Part shown: piece by piece, positions 1 through 8,042 of the stretch
How the letters are laid out: each line of letters starts with the position of its first letter
How positions within the stretch are numbered: the stretch's first letter is position 1
DNA from: CALGLS01 sp964508085
Lineage (GTDB): Bacteria > Bacteroidota > Bacteroidia > Chitinophagales > Saprospiraceae
NCBI GenBank assembly: GCA_964508085.1
Contig: CAZDTI010000305.1
Span: forward strand, 1 to 10,593
Reading direction: 5' to 3'
DNA: 10,593 nt
The notes under the pieces: generated by a model
What the model saw: the letters and a program-made list of their open reading frames with translations, nothing else
Database searches by the model: none
What the model was told of the DNA's origin: nothing
Program-made: the position numbers and the translations under genes

Positions 1-3000
1 TGAGTAGGAGAAATACCTGTTAAAGCTTTTACTTTTTTATAAATCTGACTCCGACTCATGCCTAATCCTCGCATCAATTGAGGCATGCTGAGGTCACTAT
101 CAGAAATGTCTTTTTCTACGATTGCTCGAATTTTTTGGAGAAAAGCATCTTCGATTTGGAGGTGTTGTTGGGCCGCTTCTTTTTCTTCCTCCAGTAAGGT
201 GTCGAGTGCTTCGAGACTGCCTGACACCTTAGCTAACCTAGCTTGCAGTTGTTTTCTCAATTTCAATTGATTACTTAAAATAAGGAGCAACTCGTCTTGA
301 TGGAATGGTTTACTCAAATAAGCATCCGCTCCTCGTTCTAAGCCTTGCAGTCGAGCTTCCATGTCCGCTTTTGCGGTGAGTAATACGATGGGAATATGAC
401 TAGTTCGTTCATCAGTTTTTAAAGTTTGACAGAGTTCAAAACCGTCTTTGATCGGCATCATCACATCACTTACGATAAGGTCAGGAATTTCTTCTAAAGC
501 TTTTTCGATGCCCTCTTCGCCATTCATGGCAATTACAATATTGTAAGATTCTTTGAGGCAAGTGATGAGGTAATGAATGACATCTGGATTATCTTCCACA
601 ATCAAAACAGTTGGTTTTTCGTCTCCTTGATTTTCTGTTTTAGCGAAATTCAAATCAGTTGGAATTGCAGTAGCAATCATTTCGGAAGGTGCTTCTTTTT
701 TCCAGGTAGATTGATCCGCTATTATAGCTTCGTTGCTTATAGGAAGGTGAATAGTAAATGTGCTGCCTTTTCCTATTATACTTTTCACTTTGATCTCACC
801 TTGCATGGCTTGGATAAGTTCCGAAACTAAAGTCAAGCCAATACCTGTTCCTTCTCCTTTTCGAGTAGAACTATCATCGACTTGGTAAAATCGTTCAAAG
901 ATATTGGGTAGTTTATCTTCTGAAATTCCAACTCCCGTGTCTCTGACCGTTAGCGAAAGGGACGCGGGTAATTGCTGATTGTCAAGGGCTACCTGGATAT
1001 AAATATTCCCTCCTTTAGGTGTAAACTTAATTGCATTGGACAATAAATTGGAATGAATACGAGTGATTTTCTCTGCATCAAAATCCATCATCAGACTTTC
1101 TTCATCTGAAATAAAATGGATGGTCAAACCTTTCGTTTCTTCCGCATAACTTTTTAGCGATTCGGTCAGGTATCGTAAAAATTGGACGATGTCACCTTGC
1201 TGATATTGAATCTTAACGGTACCAGACTCTAACTTTCTGAGGTCGAGCATTTGATTAACCAAATTCAAAAGTTGATGACTATTTCTTTGAATTAGTTTTT
1301 TCGTGTTTTCATCTTTTACCTGATTGGCAATACCAGAAATGACGGTGAGCGGGGTTCTGAATTCATGGGTGATATTGGTGTACAATCGAGACTTGGCCTG
1401 GTCGAGTTCCTGAAGTTGTTCTTTCTCTTTTTCCTTCGCTTCCACTTCGTATTGCAATTGATACCGTCGTTTTTGAAAACGGGTAAATTGCCAAATGCCT
1501 AAACCAATTAATGATAGATAAATCAAATAAGCAAGGTTGCTTCGATACCAAGGAGGGAGAATGGTAATTGCTAATTCCGTAATTTCATCACTCCAAATTC
1601 CATCACCGTTGGCTGCTTTTATTTTAAAAATATAATTACCAGGGGCGAGGCTGAGATATTGCGCATCATTGCGAGCACTTTCATGTTGCCAAGGTTCTTC
1701 CGAGCCTTCCAGATAATACCGAAATCGATTTTTCTCTGGGGCGGTAAACTCCAATGCTGCAAAGTGCAATGTAAAACTGTTGTTATGGTAAGGCAATGAA
1801 AGCGATTCTGTAAAAGTAATACTACGTTTCAAGATTCCCGTCGAATCATTTACTTCGATAGTTTGATTGTTGACATCAAGATTTGTTAATTTAACAGTCG
1901 GTGTATTTTTATTATCAACAAAAATAGCTGGATCAAAAATATTTAGGCCATTGACTCCTCCAAAAACTAATTCTCCCTTCGAGGTTTTTCCATAAGCCCA
2001 AGTATTGAATTCATCCCCTTGCAAACCATCTGCTTTGGTGTAGTTATTTATTTTACCAGATTCAGGATGATATTGAATAAGGCCTTTATTAGAACTCATC
2101 CATAAATTATCATTATCATCATTGAGTACGCCGTAGATGACATCATTGGGCAATCCATTTTTTGTAGTCAAATGTTCGAAGCTCATGGTCCGTGTATCCA
2201 AACGATGCAATCCGCCGCCTTTAGTTCCAATCCATAGAATATCGGCATCCTTTGGATCGGTCAATAAAGTGGCCACATCATTGTTGAGTAAACCATTAAT
2301 GTGGTCTTCCGAAAGTAAAGACTGATCTACTTTATGCCATTTAAGAGAGAAGCTAGGGAATGAATCTTTTTGAATAGGAGAGTTCGGAATCATCTCTACT
2401 AATCCAGAAGATGTCCCGACCCACCAATGCCCATTTTGGGTTATCGTAATAGAATAGATGTCTGTTATTGTATTCTTAAAAAGATCTTTAAGGGATAACT
2501 TTTTGGTTTGACCAGTTTTATGATTGTAAAAAGTCAGTAGGGAGTATCCTGCAAAACAATCTAGCTCTGATTTTTCATCTTTAAAATAGGTAGATACCCG
2601 ATGTTCTATTTTTAAGAAATTTTGTGGGTTGATCTTTTCCCCTGAAGAAATAGGAAATACTTTGTTTGTAAAATCGCTAGCCTCATTGCCATGCCAATAG
2701 AACCATTTAATATTGTTAAACCCATCCCAAATGACAAAATCACTTGCCGATTGAAAGAAGGACTTTAATCCCAGCTCTTCCATAATAGTGCTTTCTTCTT
2801 TGATGTTAAAAGTACCAACTCCGCCAGGGGCAAAAACCAAGCTTGTTCCATCATCAAAAATATAAGGTTTTCGATAAATGGAATTTCCTTCAAATAGCGT
2901 TTGGATATTTTTTTTACGATGTGTTATTTTTCGGATGCCTAATCCATCTGTTCCTAGCCATATATTCCCTGATCTATCGGTCAGGTTAGAGAAAAAATTG

Positions 3001-3983
3001 AATCCTTTTGTATTCAATTTATAGTTGGCATTTTTTAATTGTAATGCTTGGTAATTCAATTTCGATTTTTCAAAATAAAATGAACTCTTTTCATTGTATG
3101 CATTTAGGATGAACCAATTTTTATCATTTAGGTGGTCAAGGTAATGAATGTTTGATCCCCTGATTTCTCCAAGGTCTACTAGTAGATCATTTTGAATCGT
3201 TTTTATTTTTGGATTTGTTATGAGATGGGATTGGCTAGTTAGCATTATATTTATAAAGGTATCTTGCCCAATCCTTAAATTATAGGCCACTTTATTTTTC
3301 TCACCTTGATCATTCAAATCTATTTTTTGGGACACCAATGATTGGACATTCGTTTTCAAAAATGTTCCGTCTTTTTGACTAGTTAATAAGTGAGTGGAAT
3401 CGGGTGAGAGCCAGACGTCTAACATATCATTTTGTGGGATCGCTAAAAAATCAATTTTTTGTAATACGGCTTGATTTGTAGCTAAGGCTTCCCAAAATCC
3501 TTTTGGCAAAGTCATTTTCCAAGCCTGTTTATTGAATCGATCTATTAACCAATATTGCCCCAAGACATCTTTAAAGATAGTCGAAACTGACCAATTCTTT
3601 TGGGAACTCAATAATGCTTTTGGTAAATTGACTTTATAAAAGCGGCTGCTAATTTTATGAAAAATATTTATAGTACTTTCATTGGTGACTAGGAATAAGT
3701 AATCACCTTCTTCATAAATATCAATCACCCACTCGTTTGAAATAGCATAAGGGTTTGTATAATCTGTGGTGAACACTTTAAAAGATTTTCCATCATAGCG
3801 ATTCAAACCATTTTTGGTCCCAAACCAAATAAAGCCTTCTCGGTCTTGATGAATGCAAGAAACGTAACCTTGTGACAAGCCGTCTTCAATGGTGATGATG
3901 TCGGGTTGGACGAGGGATTGTGCCTGGAGGAATGCAGGTAGGTGAATTAGAATTAAGATGAGTATGATCTTGATGTTTCCCAT
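1..3983 (-). CDS. Hybrid two-component system sensor/regulator (HTCS), C-terminus cut by window edge
   Basis: This single-chain regulator should sense an envelope or periplasmic signal and pass it by phosphorelay to its own DNA-binding domain. The frame starts at ATG 3981-3983, has an in-frame TAA 14 codons upstream, and stays open to the left edge (1327 codons). Domains: a signal peptide (residues 1-22, MGNIKIILILILIHLPAFLQ); a long beta-propeller region (about 28-720) with Reg_prop signatures such as DREGFIWFGTKNGLNRYDG (47-65), DRSGNIWLGTDGLG (from 336) and DILWIGTKGGGLHRL (near 580); a Y_Y_Y domain (about 735-808); one membrane helix (about 816-836); HisKA with THEFRTPL (His873); HATPase with N983 in SNAIKFTP, then RDTGVGIS and GTGIGL; a receiver with ED at 1130-1131, phospho-acceptor Asp1173 in SDVMMP and Lys1225 in SKPF; and the start of an AraC-type HTH (MPQLMRGLGMSRSQIYKKVK). 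The HTH is cut off after about 30 residues. The ligand is unknown; relatives usually control glycan-use loci, but no SusC/SusD gene is seen here. Confidence 0.95.
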   Translation of the reverse strand, partial: MGNIKIILILILIHLPAFLQAQSLVQPDIITIEDGLSQGYVSCIHQDREGFIWFGTKNGLNRYDGKSFKVFTTDYTNPYAISNEWVIDIYEEGDYLFLVTNESTINIFHKISSRFYKVNLPKALLSSQKNWSVSTIFKDVLGQYWLIDRFNKQAWKMTLPKGFWEALATNQAVLQKIDFLAIPQNDMLDVWLSPDSTHLLTSQKDGTFLKTNVQSLVSQKIDLNDQGEKNKVAYNLRIGQDTFINIMLTSQSHLITNPKIKTIQNDLLVDLGEIRGSNIHYLDHLNDKNWFILNAYNEKSSFYFEKSKLNYQALQLKNANYKLNTKGFNFFSNLTDRSGNIWLGTDGLGIRKITHRKKNIQTLFEGNSIYRKPYIFDDGTSLVFAPGGVGTFNIKEESTIMEELGLKSFFQSASDFVIWDGFNNIKWFYWHGNEASDFTNKVFPISSGEKINPQNFLKIEHRVSTYFKDEKSELDCFAGYSLLTFYNHKTGQTKKLSLKDLFKNTITDIYSITITQNGHWWVGTSSGLVEMIPNSPIQKDSFPSFSLKWHKVDQSLLSEDHINGLLNNDVATLLTDPKDADILWIGTKGGGLHRLDTRTMSFEHLTTKNGLPNDVIYGVLNDDNDNLWMSSNKGLIQYHPESGKINNYTKADGLQGDEFNTWAYGKTSKGELVFGGVNGLNIFDPAIFVDNKNTPTVKLTNLDVNNQTIEVNDSTGILKRSITFTESLSLPYHNNSFTLHFAALEFTAPEKNRFRYYLEGSEEPWQHESARNDAQYLSLAPGNYIFKIKAANGDGIWSDEITELAITILPPWYRSNLAYLIYLSLIGLGIWQFTRFQKRRYQLQYEVEAKEKEKEQLQELDQAKSRLYTNITHEFRTPLTVISGIANQVKDENTKKLIQRNSHQLLNLVNQMLDLRKLESGTVKIQYQQGDIVQFLRYLTESLKSYAEETKGLTIHFISDEESLMMDFDAEKITRIHSNLLSNAIKFTPKGGNIYIQVALDNQQLPASLSLTVRDTGVGISEDKLPNIFERFYQVDDSSTRKGEGTGIGLTLVSELIQAMQGEIKVKSIIGKGSTFTIHLPISNEAIIADQSTWKKEAPSEMIATAIPTDLNFAKTENQGDEKPTVLIVEDNPDVIHYLITCLKESYNIVIAMNGEEGIEKALEEIPDLIVSDVMMPIKDGFELCQTLKTDERTSHIPIVLLTAKADMEARLQGLERGADAYLSKPFHQDELLLILSNQLKLRKQLQARLAKVSGSLEALDTLLEEEKEAAQQHLQIEDAFLQKIRAIVEKDISDSDLSMPQLMRGLGMSRSQIYKKVKALTGISPT

Positions 3984-4291
3984 TGAGGGACTAAAGATAA
4001 GAAAAATAGATTTTTGTGAAGGTTATGGTTTGGTTTTTTACAAAAAAAGCAAACAACAGAATTAACCATTGCTTGCATTTTTATTGTTACAAAAAGAAAA
4101 TACTATTCCTATTTCCCTGAAGTATTAGGTGGAACTATATTAATATTTTATTGGGATTATGGACTTTGTTTTTTTACTATTTCCTATCCTGATAACTTAT
4201 CTACAAAAAAGTCAATCGTTCGCTTCCATTGTAAGTATGCACACCGTTTTTTAAACAAGTACTAATTTTATTTTTGATCTTCGTTTTTACG
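3984..4291. other. Gene-free interval upstream of the HTCS gene
   Basis: About 300 bp of AT-rich sequence lies between the hairpin behind the 639-aa fibre gene and the HTCS start. I see no coding frame with family signatures and no tRNA-like structure. The HTCS promoter presumably lies here, but I found no convincing Bacteroidota -7 box (TAnnTTTG) on the minus strand. The final bases before the hairpin (tttttac, then the arm) match those beside the other two hairpins. This could be a remnant of a leader that once preceded another paralogue. Confidence 0.5.
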
Positions 4292-4338
4292 GCATTCGTT
4301 CACAGCTTCGCTTCTTCAGCAGAGCTGTAAACGAATGC
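4292..4338 (-). repeat. 47-bp intergenic palindrome, copy 1 (16-bp arms, 15-nt loop)
   Basis: Arms at 4292-4307 (GCATTCGTTCACAGCT) and 4323-4338 (AGCTGTAAACGAATGC) surround the loop tcgcttcttcagcag. The element begins 6 nt after the TAA of the 639-aa fibre gene, the same spacing as the other two copies. The one arm mismatch (C at 4301 against A) becomes a G-U wobble in the minus-strand RNA, so the sense transcript can still form the full stem. In the sense direction the hairpin is followed by an A-rich run, not T-rich, so it does not look like an intrinsic terminator of these genes. The loop is inverted relative to copy 2. Confidence 0.9.
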
Positions 4339-4344
4339 ACCATA

Positions 4345-6264
4345 TTATTTTCCTGAATGCAGAGAAGCGTTACTTGTTGTAGATTGAAGCATGGCCTCTC
4401 TATCAGCGAGGTAAACTTTGAGGTCAGCTTGTACGGCGGACAAGTCTGCCATTTGTTTTTTCAACTCCTTTATTTCTTCTAATTCATTCTGAACAGCAGA
4501 TAGTTCCGATTGGAGGATTTTATTTTTAGCTTGACCATTAGCAAGTTGAGATTCCAGCTCAACAATCATCTTACGATGTTTCTTAATCAGTTCAATACCA
4601 TAGTACCACATCACTCTGCTCTTAAAGCCATCAATCTCTCCATTCTTATCATGATGTACCAAATGAGACAAACCCAAGGTATCCACCTCTTCCGCGATGT
4701 AGCCATAGTCTCTTTCTCCAGTTGCATCCTCTCCCTTCGCTGTCCACCATTTCATTTCTGTTTCTAATAAAAGATCGTAGTCGTCCTCGAACGGTTCGAT
4801 GTTATCCTTAAATCGTCTACTGGAAGCTTGCTTCCACAATTGACCATTATTACCAATGACCACTGGTGTTCCTCCTGAACCTAGAGTTGGAAGATTTTGC
4901 ATAAAAACCTCAGCACCACCAATCGTAAGTCCTCCAGCAGTAGTTACATTGGTCACATTTGCATCTCCTAACTGAATGGAATTACTCGCGGTAACTTCTG
5001 CATTCGCTCCAATAGCTGTAGCATTGGTTAAATTGGGGGTGCTGACATTAGCATTAAAGCCAATAGCGGTATTATTATCTCCAATACTGTTGCCTTGGAG
5101 TGCTTTGGTCCCTATAGCGGTGTTCCTGATTCCAGTAGTATTGTTGCCCATTGTCAGGTATCCACTTGCTATATTTTCTGACCCTGTTGTGTTATTATAA
5201 AGTGCTTGGAAGCCAATGGCACTATTATAAAATCCAGTAGTATTGGAATAGAGGCTTTGGTTACCAGTAGCCGCATTTGAATGTCCAGTATTGTTAAACG
5301 AAAGTGCTTCACTACCACTTGCCACATTATTCGAACCAGTAGTATTTGAAAAAAGAGCACTGACTCCAACAGCAACATTTGTTGATCCCGCACTATTCTG
5401 ATGGAGTGAACTGGATCCAATGGCAGTATTTCCATCACCTGTTATATTTAATCCAAGTACTGAATTCCCTATTGCGACATTATTGTTTCCTGTAGTATTG
5501 GCTCTAAGCGCGTTTGATCCGGTAGCCACATTTTGTGATCCAGAAGTATTTTCAGAGAGTGCTTTACTTCCTGAGGCCACATTAAAATTCCCTGTAGTGT
5601 TAGCAGTCAAGGCTTCGTTACCAGTAGCCACATTAATATTACCCGTTGTATTTGATGCAAGTGCTTTATATCCTAAGGAAACATTACCAGCACCTGTCGT
5701 ATTTGCGCTGAGTGATTCCGCACCGACAGCAACATTTAGTGGCCCCGAGGTATTACTATTCCCTGCTAAGTTTCCAATGAAAGTATTGCGGTTGTTATTT
5801 AGGTTATCATTGGCTCCGGCACCAGCTCCGATAAAAACGGAGTTACCTGTATTGACGGACTCCAATCGAGTCCCATCCATAACCCAACGTTCGGTTCCCG
5901 AGATATCGAAACGAATTTTATCTTCGTCCGCTGTTTCTTCGACTTGTATTTTGGTGTCGTTGTCCGCATCAGCTACTCCATTGGAGGTTCCTCCTTTCAG
6001 CTCTGCCCAGGCAGTATTGTTAAAAAACCAGAAGCTACCCGTCGTAGTATCAAATACTAACAATCCATTTGCAGGAGTATTAATATTTGTTCTGTTCGTC
6101 GAAGTCATACGAGGGACGAGTAATCCTTTGTCAGTAGATTTGACATGGAGCATGGCGCTGGCGTCGGGGTCGGTGTTGTCATTATTGATACCGACTTGGG
6201 CATTTATAATTGAGCATGAAAAACTGAAAACTATAAATGCGGTGATGAAAATTGATTGTTTCAT
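4345..6264 (-). CDS. Secreted beta-helix fibre protein with S74 intramolecular chaperone domain (639 aa)
   Basis: Probably a secreted, trimeric, fibre-like surface protein; no enzymatic domain other than the self-processing one is visible. Residues 1-23 form a Sec signal peptide ending SIINAQ. Residues 24-90 are a Bacteroidota head module (VGINNDNTDPDASAMLHVKS; KGLLVPRMTS; ANGLLVFDTTTGSFWFFNN). A short linker contains DTKIQVEETADEDKIRFD. Residues 160-397 are 14 repeats of 17 residues of the type NVATGNEALTANTTGNF, as in YadA/Hep_Hag triple beta-helices. The S74 chaperone domain starts about 478, with SSRRFK (Ser481, Lys486) matching the serine-lysine dyad of phage endosialidase tails, and later YGYIAEEV (520-527). 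A coiled coil (about 555-625) ends the chain. In phage relatives this C-terminal part trimerises, folds the helix and is then cut off at the conserved serine. The ATG is preceded by an A-rich leader without a clear Shine-Dalgarno. It is third in a same-strand array; adhesion or matrix function is inference. Confidence 0.9.
   Translation of the reverse strand: MKQSIFITAFIVFSFSCSIINAQVGINNDNTDPDASAMLHVKSTDKGLLVPRMTSTNRTNINTPANGLLVFDTTTGSFWFFNNTAWAELKGGTSNGVADADNDTKIQVEETADEDKIRFDISGTERWVMDGTRLESVNTGNSVFIGAGAGANDNLNNNRNTFIGNLAGNSNTSGPLNVAVGAESLSANTTGAGNVSLGYKALASNTTGNINVATGNEALTANTTGNFNVASGSKALSENTSGSQNVATGSNALRANTTGNNNVAIGNSVLGLNITGDGNTAIGSSSLHQNSAGSTNVAVGVSALFSNTTGSNNVASGSEALSFNNTGHSNAATGNQSLYSNTTGFYNSAIGFQALYNNTTGSENIASGYLTMGNNTTGIRNTAIGTKALQGNSIGDNNTAIGFNANVSTPNLTNATAIGANAEVTASNSIQLGDANVTNVTTAGGLTIGGAEVFMQNLPTLGSGGTPVVIGNNGQLWKQASSRRFKDNIEPFEDDYDLLLETEMKWWTAKGEDATGERDYGYIAEEVDTLGLSHLVHHDKNGEIDGFKSRVMWYYGIELIKKHRKMIVELESQLANGQAKNKILQSELSAVQNELEEIKELKKQMADLSAVQADLKVYLADREAMLQSTTSNASLHSGK
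5074..5787 (-). repeat. 14 tandem 51-bp units encoding 17-residue beta-helix repeats
   Basis: Residues 160-397 of the 639-aa protein form 14 in-frame units with no length variation. The consensus is roughly N-V-A-x-G-x-x-A-L-x-x-N-T-T-G-x-x. A partial fifteenth unit (NTAIGFNANV) follows. The repeats are diverged at DNA level, so this is an old repeat array held by protein structure rather than a recent expansion. The uniform 51-bp period means unit gain or loss would keep the reading frame. Confidence 0.9.
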
Positions 6265-6302
6265 TTTTTTGAATTTTTGATATGAGTTCCTTGGTTTTTA
6301 CG
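6265..6302 (-). promoter_or_regulatory. Conserved 38-nt A-rich leader of the 639-aa fibre gene
   Basis: The stretch between the hairpin and the start codon is 38 nt here and also 38 nt at 8005-8042 before the middle paralogue, with nearly the same sequence (sense strand: CGTAAAAAC at the hairpin side, then ATATCAAAA and TTCAAAAAA before ATG). There is no purine-rich Shine-Dalgarno, as is usual in Bacteroidota. There is little room for a separate promoter unless the hairpin forms part of it, so co-transcription with the upstream paralogue is likely. Confidence 0.5.
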
Positions 6303-6349
6303 GCATTCGTTTACAGCTTTGCTGAAGAAGCGAAGCTGTAAACGAATAC
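6303..6349 (-). repeat. 47-bp intergenic palindrome, copy 2
   Basis: Arms at 6303-6318 (GCATTCGTTTACAGCT) and 6334-6349 (AGCTGTAAACGAATAC) surround the loop ttgctgaagaagcga. It sits 6 nt after the stop codon of the middle paralogue and 38 nt before the start of the next gene. The single arm change (A at 6348 in place of G) gives a U-G wobble in the minus-strand RNA but a C-A mismatch in the plus-strand RNA. Its loop matches the reverse complement of the copy 1 loop at 14 of 15 positions. Confidence 0.9.
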
Positions 6350-6355
6350 ACAATA

Positions 6356-8004
6356 TTATTTTTCTGAATATGGAGAAGTGTTGTTTGGAGTAGATTGAAG
6401 CATGACTTTGAGGTCTGCCATTTGTTGTTTTAGATCATCGATTTCCAACTTAAGTGGCTGGCAGGCTGATAGTTCTGCTTGTACCGCAGACAAGTTGGTT
6501 TGAAGGATTTCATTTGCGTTCTCCAACTCCTCAATCCTTTGATGATGTTGCTTAGCCGCTTCGAAATTGTAAAAAGCGATATGACCGAAATTCAAACTCT
6601 CCACCAGTCCATCTTTTTTCCATGACAATGGATGTGTTAAATTTAAAGAATCCACTTCTTCAGCAATAAACCCATAGTCAAAGATACCACTGGTATCTGC
6701 GTTGTAATTAAAGGCTGAAACATCTAAACTGAGGTATTTGTCAAGGTCTGTATGGAGGTTGGCTGGATGGATGTCCTTTTTGTAGCGGCGACTGGAAGTT
6801 CTATAAGATATCTTTCCTGTGTTTATATTATATCTAATATCTTTCAGACCATTGACTGTTGAAGGTGGAAGACTCATAACAATATCTCCATCAGCCTTTA
6901 CACCTAAAGCAACTTGAGTACCATCTGGGTTCACAATAAATGACCAATTAGTGCTCGATCCTAATACTAAAAATTTAGTATCAGAAACTGCCCCCCCAAC
7001 ACCTACATTTCCATTATCCAATACTTTTAAATTATTATTTCCAATTTCGACTTCGCCGTTCAATTTTAATAGATCATTATCAAAATCGCCATAAATCAAA
7101 GGGGTGGCAGTATTGGTATTGTCGATATAAAGCTTGTTGCTGCCCAATTCAGTACCCCCTGTATTTTTCCCGATAAAGACATTACCAGAACCGTTTGCAT
7201 TATCTTTCCCTGAATTATCACCTATAAAAACATTATTACTGCCTTTATTAAGTAGTCCTGCTGCAGAACCTAAAAAAACATTACCATTACCATTGTTTTC
7301 TATCCCAGTACGATAGCCTAGAAATACATTATGGTTTCCATCTTGAGCTGATTTACCTGCATCAGCTCCAATCATTATATTTCTAGTCCCATTACTATTG
7401 TCAAGACCGGCTTGCCTACCAATAATAACATTCTCGCTTACCTGTTGAATGATTCCATCTCCATTGCTGTTCTTTCCAACTGTAAAAACTTCAGTTCCGG
7501 CTACATCAAAGCGAATCACATCTTCATCCGGGCCTTCCTCCACTTGAATCTTGGTGTCAGCATCTGTATCTGCAATAGATTTTGGAATACCATTATTTTT
7601 GTCTATTTCGACCCAAAGATTATTTTTAAAAAACCAAAAGCTATTGGTGGTATTGTCAAAGACTAACAATCCATTTGCAGGAGCATTAATATTCGTTCGG
7701 TCAGCTGAACTCATTCTTGGAACGAGTAATCCTTTGTCGGTAGANNNNNNNNNNNNNNNNNNNNNNNNNNNNNNNNNNNNNNNNNNNNNNNNNNNNNNNN
7801 NNNNNNNNNNNNNNNNNNNNNNNNNNNNNNNNNNNNNNNNNNNNTCATTCTTGGAACGAGTAATCCTTTGTCGGTAGATTTGACATCGAGCATGGCGCTG
7901 GCGTCGGGATCGGTGTTGTCATTATTGATGCCGACTTGGGCATTTATAAATGAGCATGAAAAACTGAAAATTAGGAATGCGGTGATGAAAATTGATTGTT
8001 TCAT
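6356..8004 (-). CDS. Secreted beta-helix fibre protein with S74 chaperone domain, interrupted by an assembly gap (504 aa if collapsed)
   Basis: The start at 8004 opens a signal peptide and head nearly identical to the 639-aa paralogue (MKQSIFITAFLIFSFSCSFI; VGINNDNTDPDASAMLDVKS; KGLLVPRM). The frame then meets 100 Ns. Left of the gap it resumes at 7714 (MSSADRTNINAPANGLLVFD) and runs to TAA 6356-6358. As written the two halves are out of frame, but removing the duplicated 34 bp plus the Ns gives one 504-codon frame. In that joined numbering the order is: head (24-90), six 16-17-residue beta-helix repeats (147-245), a linker with SNKLYIDN and LIYGDFDNDLLKLNG, the S74 domain with SSRRYK (Ser359, Lys364) and YGFIAEEVDSL, and a coiled coil ending MLQSTPNNTSPYSEK. 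The role is as for its neighbours: a self-chaperoned trimeric surface fibre, by family inference. The join is not proven; the gap could instead hide another paralogue. Confidence 0.8.
7136..7432 (-). repeat. Six 16-17-residue beta-helix repeats in the middle paralogue
   Basis: The units are NVIIGRQAGLDNSNGTR, NIMIGADAGKSAQDGNH, NVFLGYRTGIENNGNG, NVFLGSAAGLLNKGSN, NVFIGDNSGKDNANGSG and NVFIGKNTGGTELGSN. They share the N-V-F-x-G-x-x-(A/S/T)-G core of Hep_Hag-type heads but are shorter and less regular than the 14-unit array of the left paralogue. The array ends in SNKLYIDN, a linker also found twice in the right paralogue. Confidence 0.85.
7711..7878. repeat. Identical 34-bp sequence on both sides of the N gap
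   Basis: Bases 7711-7744 and 7845-7878 are the same 34 bp (beginning tcattcttggaacgag and ending tttgtcggtaga). One copy abuts the left side of the Ns and the other abuts the right side. Both encode the STDKGLLVPRM part of the head module. The simplest reading is two contig ends that overlap but were not merged. The alternative is two different paralogues sharing this stretch. Confidence 0.9.
7745..7844. other. 100-N scaffold gap
   Basis: Exactly 100 undetermined bases, the length commonly used as a placeholder for a gap of unknown size. It falls in the head-encoding region shared by the paralogues, where short-read assembly would be expected to break. The true length may be zero (in fact an overlap) or several kilobases. 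Confidence 0.97.
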
Positions 8005-8042
8005 TTTTTTTGAATTTTGATATAAGTTTCTTTGTTTTTACG
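8005..8042 (-). promoter_or_regulatory. Conserved 38-nt A-rich leader of the middle paralogue
   Basis: Same length as, and nearly identical to, the leader at 6265-6302, including the runs CGTAAAAAC and ATATCAAAA on the sense strand. It links the hairpin to the ATG at 8002-8004. The conservation suggests that hairpin, leader and signal-peptide region were duplicated as one block. No Shine-Dalgarno or clear promoter box is visible. Confidence 0.5.

Noticed and set aside
85..2325. Short plus- and minus-strand frames inside the HTCS gene
   Set aside because: The HTCS frame is continuous, with conserved kinase and receiver motifs checked in frame at several points (His873, N983, Asp1173), so these small frames are coincidental.
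5074..5787. CRISPR-like regular repeats with a 51-bp period
   Set aside because: There are no near-identical repeats alternating with unique spacers; the whole period is coding and diverged, and translates to a regular beta-helix motif.
6211..6264. Lipoprotein signal (Cys17 in FSFSCS)
   Set aside because: The residues before the cysteine do not fit a good lipobox, and the following INAQ fits a signal peptidase I site better.
5420..6280. Long plus-strand open frame (286 codons) antisense to the 639-aa fibre gene
   Set aside because: It overlaps a gene with clear signal peptide, repeats and S74 motif. The antisense translation is low-complexity and arises because the 51-bp repeat lacks stop codons in that frame in most units.
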